Source: Brevibacterium sp. p3-SID960 | Lineage (GTDB): Bacteria; Actinomycetota; Actinomycetes; Actinomycetales; Brevibacteriaceae | DNA: 43,198 nt | NCBI RefSeq assembly: GCF_025144725.1 | Contig: NZ_JALXKS010000025.1 | Location: forward strand, 1 to 43,198 | Direction of reading: 5' to 3' | Shown here: in pieces, positions 1 through 8,349 of the stretch | Position numbering within the stretch: position 1 is the stretch's first letter | Layout: each line of letters begins with the position of its first letter | The notes under the pieces: generated by a model | Told to the model about the DNA's origin: nothing | Databases searched by the model: none | The model's input: only the letters and a program-made list of their open reading frames with translations | Position numbers and translations under genes: made by a program

Positions 1-30
1 GCCCTTCACTGTGTTCTGCCGGTGTGCGGG

Positions 31-921
31 TCAGTTCTGCTGGCCGGCCTGGCGTTCGGCGATCTCGACGACGTTGCGCAGCAGCAGCGCGCGGGTCATC
101 GGCCCGACTCCGCCGGGGTTCGGCGACAGCCAGCCGGCCACCTCGGCCACAGCGGGGTCGACGTCACCGGTGATCCTGCCTTTGCCGGTCTCCTCGTCGA
201 CGACGCGGGAGACCCCGACGTCGAGGACGACGGCACCGGGCCTGACCGCCCCGGGCTTGACCAGGTGGGCCGAGCCGGCAGCGGCGACGATGACGTCCGC
301 CTGTTGCAGCAGCTCATTGAGGTTCCGGGTGCCGGTGTGGGTCAGGGTGACCGTCGCGTTGTGATCGCGGCGGGTGAGCAGCGAGCCGATCGACCGACCG
401 ACGGTGACGCCGCGGCCGATGACGACGACGTGCTGGCCGGCCAGGTCGATGCCGGCCCGGTCGATGAGCTCGATGACACCGCGCGGAGTGCACGGCAGCG
501 GCGAGTCGATCGGACGGTTGACGTTGAGCATCAGCCGGCCGAGGTTCATCGGATGCAGGCCGTCGGCGTCCTTGTCCGGGTCGATGCGCTCCAAGATCGC
601 ATCGGTGTCGATGTGACCTGGCAGCGGCAGCTGGACGATGTAGGCGGTGCACTCGTCATCGGCGTTGAGCTCGTCGATGACCGCTTCGAGGTCTGCCTGG
701 CTGATGTCCTCGGGCAGGTCGCGGCGGATCGAGCGGATCCCGACCTGCTCGCAGTCGCGGTGCTTGCCGGCCACATAGGACTGGGAGCCGGGATCCTCAC
801 CGACGAGCACGGTGCCGAGCCCGGGTGTGTGCCCTGACTCAGCCAGCGTGCGCACCCGTCCGGCGAGTTCATCCTTGATGTCCTTAGCTGCTGCCTTGCC
901 GTCGAGTCTCTGCGCAGTCAT
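31..921 (-). CDS. folD: Bifunctional methylenetetrahydrofolate dehydrogenase / methenyltetrahydrofolate cyclohydrolase
   Basis: A cytosolic 296-residue protein that interconverts 5,10-methylene-, 5,10-methenyl- and 10-formyl-tetrahydrofolate using NADP. The sequence shows the catalytic lysine in SYVAGK (Lys53), the DKDADGLHP loop (about 116-124), the dinucleotide-binding stretch [12 protein letters not shown] (about 166-177) and the C-terminal signature [15 protein letters not shown] (about 269-283). Length is normal for the family. The ATG start overlaps the stop of the upstream glyA (ATGA), so the two are one translationally coupled minus-strand unit that makes and then oxidises methylene-THF. 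Only 30 bases downstream are in the window, so its terminator is not visible. Identification is secure. Confidence 0.97.
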   Translation of the reverse strand: MTAQRLDGKAAAKDIKDELAGRVRTLAESGHTPGLGTVLVGEDPGSQSYVAGKHRDCEQVGIRSIRRDLPEDISQADLEAVIDELNADDECTAYIVQLPLPGHIDTDAILERIDPDKDADGLHPMNLGRLMLNVNRPIDSPLPCTPRGVIELIDRAGIDLAGQHVVVIGRGVTVGRSIGSLLTRRDHNATVTLTHTGTRNLNELLQQADVIVAAAGSAHLVKPGAVRPGAVVLDVGVSRVVDEETGKGRITGDVDPAVAEVAGWLSPNPGGVGPMTRALLLRNVVEIAERQAGQQN

Positions 922-2201
922 CAGTACTGGCTCAGTCCTTCGTAGAGCGGGAAGTCCCCGGTCAGCTTCGCCACCCGGGCCTTGAGGGCCTCAACGTCCG
1001 GGCTGGGCTTGAGCGACTCGGCGATGATGTCGGCGACCTCGGTGAACTCGTTCGCCCCGAAACCGCGGGTCGCCAGCGCCGGGGTGCCGATGCGCAGTCC
1101 CGAGGTGACCATCGGCGGACGCGGGTCGAAGGGCACCGCGTTGCGGTTGACGGTGATGCCGACCTCGTGCAGAAGGTCCTCGGCCTGCTGTCCGTCGAGA
1201 GCGGAGTCGCGCAGGTCGACGAGCGTGAGATGAACATCGGTGCCGCCGGTGAGGACGGAGACGCCGGCGGCGGCGACATCGGGTTCGAGGAGACGCTCAG
1301 CGAGGATCTTCGCACCTTCGACGGTGCGCTCCTGGCGCTCCTTGAACTCCTCGGCGCCGGCCAGCTTGAAGGCCACGGCCTTGGCAGCGACGACGTGCAT
1401 GAGCGGCCCGCCCTGCTGACCGGGGAACACCGCCGAGTTGAGCTTCTTGGCGTGCTCGGGGTCGCGGGAGAGGATGAAGCCCGAGCGCGGGCCGCCGATC
1501 GTCTTGTGCACCGTCGAGGACACGACATCGGCGTGCGGGACCGGGTTGGGGTGCAGGCCGGCGGCGACGAGGCCTGCGAAGTGTGCCATATCGACCCACA
1601 GGGCGGCACCGACCTCATCGGCGATTTCGCGGAAGGCGGCGAAGTCGAGCTGGCGGGGGTAAGCCGACCAGCCTGCGACGATGACCTTCGGGCGGCTGGC
1701 GAGCGCCTGCTCGCGGACCTTGTCCATGTCCACCCGGTAGGTGTCGGGATCGACTTCGTAAGCTGAGACCTCGTAGAGGCGGCCGGAGAAGTTGATCTTC
1801 ATGCCGTGGGTCAGGTGGCCGCCGTGGGCGAGGCTGAGGCCGAGCAGTCCGTCACCGGCGCGGGCGAAGGCGTGCATGACAGCGGCATTGGCCGAGGCAC
1901 CCGAGTGCGGCTGGACGTTGGCGTACTCGGCGCCGAACAGGCTCTTGGCACGGTCGATGGCGAGGTTCTCGGCGATGTCGACGGCTTCGCAGCCGCCGTA
2001 GTAGCGACGGCCCGGGTAGCCCTCGGCGTACTTGTTCGTCAGCACCGACCCCTGCGCCTGCAGCACTGCAGTGGGGACGAAGTTCTCCGAGGCGATCATC
2101 TCGAGCGTGCCGCGCTGGCGGTCGAGCTCCTGGTCGAGGACGGAAGCGATCTCCGGGTCGATCTGATCGATCGAGGCGTTCATGGTCGACGCATCGTTCA
2201 T
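921..2201 (-). CDS. glyA: Serine hydroxymethyltransferase
   Basis: PLP-dependent cytosolic enzyme converting serine plus THF to glycine plus 5,10-methylene-THF. With the start at 2201 it has 426 residues, typical for GlyA. Visible motifs: EMIASENF near residue 34, [13 protein letters not shown] (about 58-70), the [10 protein letters not shown] segment (about 204-213), and the PLP-binding lysine in STVHKTIGG (Lys233). The frame is open a further 53 codons upstream, but that stretch does not resemble GlyA, while ATG at 2201 is preceded by AAGGAG at good spacing. The stop overlaps the folD start (ATGA). It is divergent from purU, so three folate one-carbon genes cluster here. I looked for a folate or glycine riboswitch in the 220-base gap and saw none. 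Confidence 0.97.
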   Translation of the reverse strand: MNDASTMNASIDQIDPEIASVLDQELDRQRGTLEMIASENFVPTAVLQAQGSVLTNKYAEGYPGRRYYGGCEAVDIAENLAIDRAKSLFGAEYANVQPHSGASANAAVMHAFARAGDGLLGLSLAHGGHLTHGMKINFSGRLYEVSAYEVDPDTYRVDMDKVREQALASRPKVIVAGWSAYPRQLDFAAFREIADEVGAALWVDMAHFAGLVAAGLHPNPVPHADVVSSTVHKTIGGPRSGFILSRDPEHAKKLNSAVFPGQQGGPLMHVVAAKAVAFKLAGAEEFKERQERTVEGAKILAERLLEPDVAAAGVSVLTGGTDVHLTLVDLRDSALDGQQAEDLLHEVGITVNRNAVPFDPRPPMVTSGLRIGTPALATRGFGANEFTEVADIIAESLKPSPDVEALKARVAKLTGDFPLYEGLSQY

Positions 2202-2407
2202 TCCGGCGACTCCTTGCAAGACGGGAATTATTTGGGATTCGATAGCGGGCGGCCCGGCTCCACCGCCGGCATGGTACTCGCCAGGGACAACTCTAACAGC
2301 CGGAAACCGCCCCAGGGCGGGCGTCTCATGCACACTCCCACACCGGATCAGCACACGCACCCAGCTGGCGAGGTCGAGATCAGGCGCCGGCGCACGCGCG
2401 CCCGGCC

Positions 2408-2413
2408 TACACT
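2408..2413 (+). promoter_or_regulatory. Probable -10 box of purU (leaderless transcript)
   Basis: TACACT lies 8 bases before the purU ATG at 2422. No Shine-Dalgarno sequence intervenes, so transcription should start at or next to the start codon and give a leaderless mRNA, common in actinobacteria. No good -35 box is visible at the expected distance. Confidence 0.5.
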
Positions 2414-2421
2414 AGGGGGCT

Positions 2422-3345
2422 ATGCAGACCTCCGCCTCGCTCAGCACGCCCGCCACCGCGGTTCCAGCCGCCAGCCCATCCCCCGCCTCGGGCGCGGACA
2501 CGGCTCCTGAATGGGTGCTCTCGATCGCCTGCCCCGACCAGGGCGGCATCGTCCACGCCGTGTCCGGGATGCTCGTGGGGATCGATGCCACGATCACCGA
2601 ATCGCAGCAGTTCGGCTCACCGGACACCCACCAGTTCTTCCTGCGTCTGCAGTTTCGCACCCGCACCGGTGAGGAGGCCATCCGGGCAGCGCTCGCCCCG
2701 GTCGCTCAGCGGCTGAACATGTCCGCTGAGCTGCACCGGGCCGACCGGCGGCTGCGCACACTCGTCATGGTGTCGAAGGCCGGCCACTGCCTCAACAGCC
2801 TGCTGTTCCACACCGGGTCCGGGGCACTGCCGATCGACATCGCTGCGGTGGCCGGCAACCATGAGGTGCTCGCCCCGATGGCCGAGCACGCCGGGGTGCC
2901 CTTCCACCACATCCCCGTGTCTGCTGAGACGAAGGCCTCCGCCGAGGCGGAGCTGCTGCGGCTGGTCGATGAGCTCGACATCGAACTCGTCGTCCTCGCC
3001 CGCTATATGCAGATCCTCTCCCCCGCCCTGTGCGAGCGGATGGCCGGGCGGATCATCAACATCCACCATTCCTTCCTGCCCAGTTTCAAGGGCGCCCGCC
3101 CCTACCATCAGGCCCACGACCGCGGGGTCAAGATCATCGGTGCGACCGCCCACTACGTCACCGACGACCTCGATGAGGGCCCGATCATCGAACAGGACGT
3201 CGTGCGCGTCGAGCACCGCCACACCCCGGCCCAATTCATCCGCTTCGGCCAAGACGTCGAGGCAGCAGTGCTCTCACGAGCCGTCGGCTGGCATGCCGAG
3301 GGCCGGGTGCTCCTCGACGGGCACCGCACCGTCGTCTTCGACTGA
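2422..3345 (+). CDS. purU: Formyltetrahydrofolate deformylase
   Basis: Hydrolyses 10-formyl-THF to formate and THF, balancing one-carbon pools and feeding formate to PurT-type purine synthesis. The 307-residue protein has an unstructured Ala/Ser/Pro-rich N-terminus (1-28), an ACT-like regulatory domain (about 30-105, with the CPDQGGIV loop), then a formyltransferase-fold hydrolase domain. Catalytic signatures are visible: INIHHSFLPSF (Asn213, His215), AHYVTDDLDEGPII (His244, Asp251) and ARYMQILSP. Transcribed divergently from glyA-folD, which supports a shared folate role. Start chosen because it directly follows a -10 box. The Pro/Ser-rich leader is longer than in many homologues, so an internal start is possible but none is evident. 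Confidence 0.95.
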   Translation: MQTSASLSTPATAVPAASPSPASGADTAPEWVLSIACPDQGGIVHAVSGMLVGIDATITESQQFGSPDTHQFFLRLQFRTRTGEEAIRAALAPVAQRLNMSAELHRADRRLRTLVMVSKAGHCLNSLLFHTGSGALPIDIAAVAGNHEVLAPMAEHAGVPFHHIPVSAETKASAEAELLRLVDELDIELVVLARYMQILSPALCERMAGRIINIHHSFLPSFKGARPYHQAHDRGVKIIGATAHYVTDDLDEGPIIEQDVVRVEHRHTPAQFIRFGQDVEAAVLSRAVGWHAEGRVLLDGHRTVVFD

Positions 3346-3363
3346 ATTCGGCTCGACCACCGG

Positions 3364-3451
3364 GGTGGAATCGGGTTCGGTTCGGTCACCCGGACCCTGT
3401 TGCCCGCCGGGGTGGAAGCGAGTTCGGCTGCCCGCAGGAAAGCGGGTTCGG
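3364..3451 (+). repeat. Three imperfect direct repeats upstream of the 3534-8057 operon
   Basis: A 17-base motif, GGTGGAATCGGGTTCGG at 3364-3380, recurs as GGTGGAAGCGAGTTCGG at 3411-3427 and as a more diverged copy, CAGGAAAGCGGGTTCGG, at 3435-3451. Copies are spaced 47 and 24 bases apart. They lie in the 188-base gap between purU and the next operon, ending about 70 bases before its -10 box. They could be operator half-sites for an activator or repressor, or simply a decayed duplication. No protein-coding gene is seen in this gap. Confidence 0.5.
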
Positions 3452-3521
3452 TTACGGGCACATCGCGGGGATGTTGCCGAACGGTCACACGCAGACTCTG
3501 TCGCCGGCGCGCGCGGAGCCG

Positions 3522-3527
3522 TAGATT
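3522..3527 (+). promoter_or_regulatory. Probable -10 box of the adenylating-enzyme operon (leaderless)
   Basis: TAGATT ends 6 bases before the ATG at 3534, the spacing expected for a leaderless transcript. No Shine-Dalgarno sequence is present, and no convincing -35 hexamer is seen around 3499-3504, consistent with a promoter that may need help from an upstream-bound regulator. Confidence 0.5.
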
Positions 3528-3533
3528 GACTCT

Positions 3534-5138
3534 ATGAGCAATCTCGGAAGCGGTGACTCCCTCCGGCAGCCGGTGATCAAGCGCGGGCCGGTCAACCTCG
3601 CCCGCCAGGCGCTGCTGCGGCTGACGAACCTCGGCCTGACGACCGCCTACACCGCCTATCGGGCGCATCCGGCGCTGTGGCGGCTGACGGCCCGGAACTA
3701 TCGACCGGGTCTGGAGCGCTTCGCGAAGCTGAACGCGTGGATGATCTGCCAGCAGGCCAGCCTCGATGTGCCGGCCTATCAGGACCATCTCGTCGCCAAC
3801 GGCTACGCGTTCCGCTGGTGGGACCTCGACAGCTACCCGCAGACCTCGAAGTCCGGGTATGTCAGCGCCTACTCCGAGGAGGACCGGTGCTGGAAAGGCC
3901 GCATCGACATGGTCGGCACCGTCGTCGACGAGTCCTCCGGCTCCTCGGGCACACCGTACAACTGGATGCGTTCGAAGAAGGAGCTGGCGACCGTGCACAA
4001 GAACGTCGCCGGCTATGTCACGTTCCTGTTCGGAGCCGAAGACCTCTTCTGCATCAACGCCTTCTCGATGGGCGCCTGGGCGACGGGCACGAACACTGGC
4101 CTGGCGATGGCGAAGGTCGCGATGGTGAAGAACACCGGCCCCGACCTGGAGAAGATCCTCGACACGCTGCGCCACTTCGGCCCACGCCACACCTACCTCA
4201 TCAGCGCCTATCCCCCGTTCCTCAAGCACCTCGTCGACCGGATGGACGCGGAGGACCCCGCGTACTGGGATGAGTTCCGGTTCAACGGGTTCGTCGGCGG
4301 GGAGGCGATGACCGAGGGTCTGCGCGACTATGTGCAGAAGCGCTTCGAACGCGTCTACTCCGGCTATGGCGCCTCGGATCTGACGATCGGGATGGCCGGT
4401 GAGACCGATGTGGCCGTCGAGATCCGCCGCGAACTCACCCGCAACCACGCCTTCCGCACCGCCCTGCTGGGCACCGGCGAAGACCGCACCCCGATGATCT
4501 TCCAGTACAACCCCCTGGAGACCTACCTGGAGACCACCGCTGACGGCGAACTCGTCGTCACCATCAACTCCGCCTCGGTCATGAGCCCCAGGCTGCGCTA
4601 CAACATCGGCGATGAGGCCACACTCATCGACTTTCCCGATATGGTCGCCGTCACCCGCCGGTTCCCCGAGCTGTCCGCCCGGCTGTCGGCAGCGTTTCGC
4701 CGGCAGGGGATGCGGCTGCCGTTTGTGCTGCTGTACGGCCGGGCGGATTCGACGATCTCGTATATGGGCGCGAACATCTACCCGCTCGATGTCGAGAACG
4801 GCCTGTACCGCGATGAGCGCTTCGCCGGACTCATCGAGTCCTTCCGCATCGAACTGCGCGACCACGGCGAGCTGGAGGTCCGCCCGGCCCTGCATGTGCA
4901 GCTGCGCGACACAGCTGAGGCCCGGGCGCTGAGCGAGGGCGAGCGCACCGAGATGGCCCACGCACTCACCTCGGGGGTGCTCGGCCACCTGACGGAGGTG
5001 TCCCGGGACTTCAAGCAGTCCCTGGAGGAGGACGCCTCGGCGGCGGAGATCCACCTGGAGCTCCACGACCACGGCACCGGCCCGTTCACCAGCGGGCAGA
5101 CGAAGATCAAGAACGTCTACCTCATGACGGAGGACTGA
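3534..5138 (+). CDS. PaaK/CapK-like adenylate-forming enzyme (phenylacetate-CoA ligase family)
   Basis: Member of the ANL superfamily, expected to activate a carboxylic acid with ATP as acyl-adenylate and possibly transfer it to CoA or another acceptor; substrate unknown. The 534-residue protein has the phosphate-binding loop ESSGSSGTP (133-141), an adenine-pocket motif YSGYGASD (275-282), RLRYNIGDEA (353-362, the aspartate that binds ribose), the hinge-like YGRADSTISYMGANIYP (401-417) and a C-terminal lysine in GQTKIKNVY (about 521-529) that can act as the adenylation lysine. All core motifs look intact, so an active enzyme is likely. It is longer than classical PaaK (about 430 residues), with an extra N-terminal helical segment (about 1-80). 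First gene of a four-gene coupled operon. It is not a convincing paa-catabolism gene, because no paa genes are nearby. Confidence 0.8.
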   Translation: MSNLGSGDSLRQPVIKRGPVNLARQALLRLTNLGLTTAYTAYRAHPALWRLTARNYRPGLERFAKLNAWMICQQASLDVPAYQDHLVANGYAFRWWDLDSYPQTSKSGYVSAYSEEDRCWKGRIDMVGTVVDESSGSSGTPYNWMRSKKELATVHKNVAGYVTFLFGAEDLFCINAFSMGAWATGTNTGLAMAKVAMVKNTGPDLEKILDTLRHFGPRHTYLISAYPPFLKHLVDRMDAEDPAYWDEFRFNGFVGGEAMTEGLRDYVQKRFERVYSGYGASDLTIGMAGETDVAVEIRRELTRNHAFRTALLGTGEDRTPMIFQYNPLETYLETTADGELVVTINSASVMSPRLRYNIGDEATLIDFPDMVAVTRRFPELSARLSAAFRRQGMRLPFVLLYGRADSTISYMGANIYPLDVENGLYRDERFAGLIESFRIELRDHGELEVRPALHVQLRDTAEARALSEGERTEMAHALTSGVLGHLTEVSRDFKQSLEEDASAAEIHLELHDHGTGPFTSGQTKIKNVYLMTED

Positions 5139-5140
5139 TC

Positions 5141-5620
5141 ATGCGCACGACTGACTTCTCCCGCACGCCGCCGCAGGGCCGGGCCGGTTCGGTGTTCCTC
5201 GGCTGCAACGAATACCGCTCCCTGACGGCGATCGCCGGTCAGCTGCGGCGCTGGCCGAAGCTCGCCCGCGCCCTCAAACGGGCGCCGGGCTACCTGTGGC
5301 ATCGCAGCTACTACGAGTTCCCCAACCGCATCGGGCTCGTCGTCGCCTTCGAGTCCCAGGACGACCTCATGCGGTTCGCCCGCACGCACGAGCATCACGA
5401 GATCATGCGCTGGCTGGTGGGCCGCGGTGATGAGTCCCCGGCTCGCGGCGGTTTCATCCGCATCCTCACCGCCGAGGAGTGGGGATACACGAACGGGATC
5501 TTCCGCGCCGAGGACGCAGCCACCGGGATGATCGACCGGTTCTCCCCTGTTGCCGGTGAGACCGCCGCCGAGGCGCCGGTGACCGCGGGCACCGGCCCGC
5601 ACCTGGGTGACAGTCGCTGA
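5141..5620 (+). CDS. Small protein, possibly a dimeric alpha/beta-barrel (ABM/monooxygenase-like) fold
   Basis: A 159-residue soluble protein of unknown function. Its central part (about 35-100) runs strand-helix-strand: LWHRSYYEFPNRIGLVVAFES, then a helical stretch DDLMRFARTHEHHEIMRWL. This is reminiscent of ferredoxin-like dimeric barrel proteins such as antibiotic-biosynthesis monooxygenases, with a His-rich THEHHE patch (about 87-92). The last 30 residues look disordered. It starts 2 bases after the upstream stop behind GGAGG, and its own stop overlaps the next start (TGATG), so it is co-translated with the adenylating enzyme and the acyltransferase. The fold call is pattern-based and tentative. 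It could be a redox, cyclisation or carrier accessory for the operon's product. Confidence 0.6.
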   Translation: MRTTDFSRTPPQGRAGSVFLGCNEYRSLTAIAGQLRRWPKLARALKRAPGYLWHRSYYEFPNRIGLVVAFESQDDLMRFARTHEHHEIMRWLVGRGDESPARGGFIRILTAEEWGYTNGIFRAEDAATGMIDRFSPVAGETAAEAPVTAGTGPHLGDSR

Positions 5621-6849
5621 TGCTCATCACCGTCTCCGAAGTCTCCACCCGGGCTGAGCTGCGCGAATTCCTCGACTTCCCCGCCACACTGGCAGCCAGC
5701 CAGGGTGGGGCCGATCACTGGGTGCCGCTGCTGCGCTCGGATATCACCGCCTGGTGGACCGGCCGCTCCTGGTTTCCCGATGATGTCACCCTGCTCATCG
5801 CCAAGGATCCCGGCGGCCGAGTCGTCGGACGCACCACCGCCCACCGGTATCCGGCACTCGATGAGCGGCTCTCAGGCCGACTGCGCCGCAGGCTGACGCC
5901 GCCGGAGGTGCAGGCCGGCGTCGTCGACGACTGGCAGCACCGGCAGGTGCGCGCCCAGTTGTTCGGCGCGACCGAGTTCGAGTCCCCATCAGCAGCTGAG
6001 GCGCTCTTCGCCGAGCTCGAGGCCCGCGCGCAGGCGGCCGGCTGCACCCACCTGTTCGGGCCGGTGTCCCTGCTGCCGAACCAGACCGGCGGTGTGGTGG
6101 TCAACGGGCACCAGCACCCCGGCTTCTTCGACACCGCCTGGAACACCGCAGCCACTGCCAAGGCTTATGAGACGGCCGGGTTCCACCGCTGGGGCGGCGG
6201 ACACACCTGGGAGGTCGAGCTCGCTGACGTCCCCGCCGCCCGAGCGACCGCGCCGAGTCAGGCCGAGTGCGCGGCCGCCGGCGTGCGGATCACCACGCCG
6301 TCCCGATTCGGGCTCGCCCGCGCACTCGGCCGCATCCGCCCGACGATGAACGCCGCCTTCGATGTGCTGGCCTACTACACGCAGATCACGGACGCTCAGT
6401 TCGCCTCCCAGGTCCAGGGGCTGGGGCTGCTCATGGATCCCGGCCTCATCGTCACCGCCGAGGACCTCGATGCCGGTTCAGCCGACCCGGCGGCTGCGTT
6501 CATCCTCACCGTGCCCGACCCGGTCCGCGTGCTGCGAGCCACCGGCGGGCGCCTCAATGCCACGGCTGCAGCACTATTGGCGCGTCAGCAGCTCACCGGG
6601 CGCGCCGCCTCGGGCACGGGACGCGATGCGGTGCTCATCGTCCAGGCCGCCCACCCGGAGGCGCAGGGCCGCGGGCTCGTGTCGCTGCTGGCGCGGAAGA
6701 TGTACTCTGAACTCGTGCGCAAGGGCTACCGGCGGCTGCGCGTGACGTTCGTCGGTGATGACAATCTCGGTTCTTCGGCCGTGCCCGGCAGGGCCGGCGG
6801 CCACTGGCTTCACGAACTCCGCTTCTTCTTCCGCGAGGTGCATGCATGA
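5620..6849 (+). CDS. YghO-like N-acyltransferase (GNAT superfamily)
   Basis: A 409-residue protein resembling the YghO group of GNAT-fold acyltransferases. The N-terminal half has the family's LREFLDFPATL start (about 14-24), HWVPLLRSD (about 35-43) and LLIAKDPGGRVVGRTTAHRY (about 61-80), followed by GCTHLFGPVSLLPNQTGGVVVNG (about 138-160) and AYETAGFHRWG (about 179-189). The C-terminal part (about 310-409) holds HPEAQGRGLVSLLARKM, which looks like an acyl-CoA pyrophosphate-binding Q-x-x-G-x-G/A motif. This suggests transfer of an acyl group to an amine; substrate unknown. It overlaps both neighbours by one to four bases (TGATG upstream, ATGA downstream), so stoichiometric expression with the adenylating enzyme and nitroreductase is implied. 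Confidence 0.7.
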   Translation: MLITVSEVSTRAELREFLDFPATLAASQGGADHWVPLLRSDITAWWTGRSWFPDDVTLLIAKDPGGRVVGRTTAHRYPALDERLSGRLRRRLTPPEVQAGVVDDWQHRQVRAQLFGATEFESPSAAEALFAELEARAQAAGCTHLFGPVSLLPNQTGGVVVNGHQHPGFFDTAWNTAATAKAYETAGFHRWGGGHTWEVELADVPAARATAPSQAECAAAGVRITTPSRFGLARALGRIRPTMNAAFDVLAYYTQITDAQFASQVQGLGLLMDPGLIVTAEDLDAGSADPAAAFILTVPDPVRVLRATGGRLNATAAALLARQQLTGRAASGTGRDAVLIVQAAHPEAQGRGLVSLLARKMYSELVRKGYRRLRVTFVGDDNLGSSAVPGRAGGHWLHELRFFFREVHA

Positions 6850-8057
6850 CCCGACCGCTGACCGCCGAGACGATCGAGGGTCTCTTCGACATCGCCTCCC
6901 GCGCCCCGAGCGCTCACAACACACAGCCGTGGCTGCCGCGGCTGCTGGAGATCACCGAGGCTGGGGCCAGGATCCGGGTGCGCACTGATGCCGAGCGGAC
7001 CCTGCCGGTCAGCGATGAGCACGGCGCGGACCTGGGCATGTCGCTCGGCTGCTGGGTCGAGGCGTGTACGATCGCTGCGGCCGAGGAGGGCCTGCGGCTG
7101 TGTGAGCTCACGGTCACCGGTGAGCGGCATGACGTGACGATCACGTTCCTGCTGACACCCGCCGGGTCCGAGCCCGCAGGCGATGCGGCGCCCCCGGCCG
7201 ACGGAGCGGGTCCTTCCGATGCGCCGGATCCTTCCGATGCGCCGGATCCGTCCGATGCGGAGGTCTCGGCGGGGTTCGCGGTCGCCGAGGTGCTGACCCG
7301 GCAGATTGATCGCGGTCGGCTGCGCCGCGACACCGCAGCGGTCGAGGCGGCCGTGGCCGAGTATGCCGCGCTGCGCCCGCAGGCGATCCTCGATCGCACC
7401 GCCCACGGCGAGGTGCATCGGCAGGAACCCGACGACCGGATCTCTGGCATCGTCATCGCGCAGGTGCCGGAGGCGATCTGGGTGAAAGCCGCCCGCTATG
7501 CGCAGTCGGCGCCGTTCGAGCCGCGGGAGGCCTTCGATGAGACTGTGCGCTGGCTGCGGCTCGATGACCGTGATCCCCGCTATCAGGAGGACGGGCTGAC
7601 GGCTGAGACCCTGCGCCTGCCGCGACGGACTGGCCGGCTTGCGGCCCGGTTGCTCGGCGGAGATGAGGCACCGGATGGGGCCCGTGACCGGTTGCGCGCC
7701 ATCCTCGTGACCGCCAGTGCCTGGTCGACGATGCTGCCGACGTTCATCACTCGCCGCGCCCCGGACCGGCTGGCGCTGGCGATCGAGGCCCGGCATCCCA
7801 GTGAGGTCAGCGCTCAACGCTGGGTGCTGCTGGGCCGGGAGCTCATGCGGCTGTGGCTCGTCTTCGCCCGTCACGGCCTGCGGGTCTCAGTCGAGTCGCA
7901 GCTGAAGGATGTGCAGCTGCCGGCGGCGATGCTTGCCGATGTGCTGCGCCGCACGGCACCGGCCCGCGATGGCGGGAAGCCGGTCTACCAGCCTTTCACC
8001 GCTTTCTCGGTGGGACGGTCGACCGGCTCCGTGCCCCGCTCACCGCGGCTGCGCTGA
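6846..8057 (+). CDS. Acg-like nitroreductase-fold flavoprotein
   Basis: A 403-residue protein of the nitroreductase superfamily, closest in look to the divergent Acg/Rv2032 type. The N-terminus has the family's flavin-site signature RAPSAHNTQPW (residues 19-29). Later comes a GRELMRLWLVFARHGLRVSV helix (about 322-341), and the C-terminus has GRSTGSVPRSPRL. It should bind FMN, but Acg members have an altered FMN lid and often lack classical nitroreductase activity, so the reaction is unknown. A low-complexity Ala/Asp/Pro insert (about 105-140) interrupts the fold, partly built from a DNA tandem repeat at 7211-7260. It is the last gene of the four-gene operon, starting in an ATGA overlap. It could oxidise or reduce a product made by the upstream ligase and acyltransferase (inference). 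Confidence 0.75.
   Translation: MTRPLTAETIEGLFDIASRAPSAHNTQPWLPRLLEITEAGARIRVRTDAERTLPVSDEHGADLGMSLGCWVEACTIAAAEEGLRLCELTVTGERHDVTITFLLTPAGSEPAGDAAPPADGAGPSDAPDPSDAPDPSDAEVSAGFAVAEVLTRQIDRGRLRRDTAAVEAAVAEYAALRPQAILDRTAHGEVHRQEPDDRISGIVIAQVPEAIWVKAARYAQSAPFEPREAFDETVRWLRLDDRDPRYQEDGLTAETLRLPRRTGRLAARLLGGDEAPDGARDRLRAILVTASAWSTMLPTFITRRAPDRLALAIEARHPSEVSAQRWVLLGRELMRLWLVFARHGLRVSVESQLKDVQLPAAMLADVLRRTAPARDGGKPVYQPFTAFSVGRSTGSVPRSPRLR
7211..7260 (+). repeat. 18-bp tandem repeat inside the nitroreductase-like gene
   Basis: TCCTTCCGATGCGCCGGA occurs perfectly at 7211-7228 and 7229-7246, with a third partial copy at 7247-7260. It encodes a PSDAPD repeat (residues about 122-138) and keeps frame, so copy-number change would alter the linker length without breaking the gene. 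Confidence 0.85.
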
Positions 8058-8062
8058 ACGAG

Positions 8063-8224
8063 TCACTTCTTCTTCCTGCGCCGGCGGCGGCTGCCTGCGA
8101 TCTTGCGCGTCACCGCGGTGACGGCTGCACCGAGCAGAGTGCTGGCCAGGCCGACGAGCAGTGCCCGGCCCTCCTGCGGCGAACGGCCCTGCTGCTTGCG
8201 CTTCTTCCTGTTCCTCAGCGACAT
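8063..8224 (-). CDS. 53-residue highly basic single-helix membrane protein
   Basis: A small protein with a basic N-terminus (MSLRNRKKRKQQ), one hydrophobic helix (about ALLVGLASTLLGAAVTAV, residues 21-38) and a polybasic C-terminus (SRRRRRKKK). The ATG at 8224 is preceded by AAAGGAG at 6-7 bases, which supports it being a real gene. Its stop is 5 bases from the stop of the convergent nitroreductase-like gene. Function is not recognised; the layout would suit a membrane anchor or a nucleic-acid or phospholipid-binding micropeptide. The frame stays open upstream, but that extension crosses the hairpin at 8350-8382 and looks non-coding. Confidence 0.6.
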   Translation of the reverse strand: MSLRNRKKRKQQGRSPQEGRALLVGLASTLLGAAVTAVTRKIAGSRRRRRKKK

Positions 8225-8349
8225 GTGCGCTCCTTTCCGGACGCGGCCCGCATGTGATGACAGGCCGGTATGCGTCAATGTCCCTTGATGGTAGCGTCCG
8301 ACCCTGACGGTTCGTCCAGAGCGGCCTGCACCTGCGGTATGAATGCACT

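Noticed and set aside
2202..2421. A glycine or folate riboswitch before glyA.
   Set aside because: No aptamer core or expression-platform hairpin could be recognised by eye; a covariance search would be needed.
3153..5072. A 639-codon minus-strand frame opposite purU and the adenylating enzyme.
   Set aside because: Antisense shadow; the plus-strand frames carry clear catalytic motifs.
3534..5138. Phenylacetate-CoA ligase of the paa catabolic pathway (paaK).
   Set aside because: The protein is about 100 residues longer than PaaK and no paa oxygenase or hydrolase genes are nearby, so only family membership is claimed.
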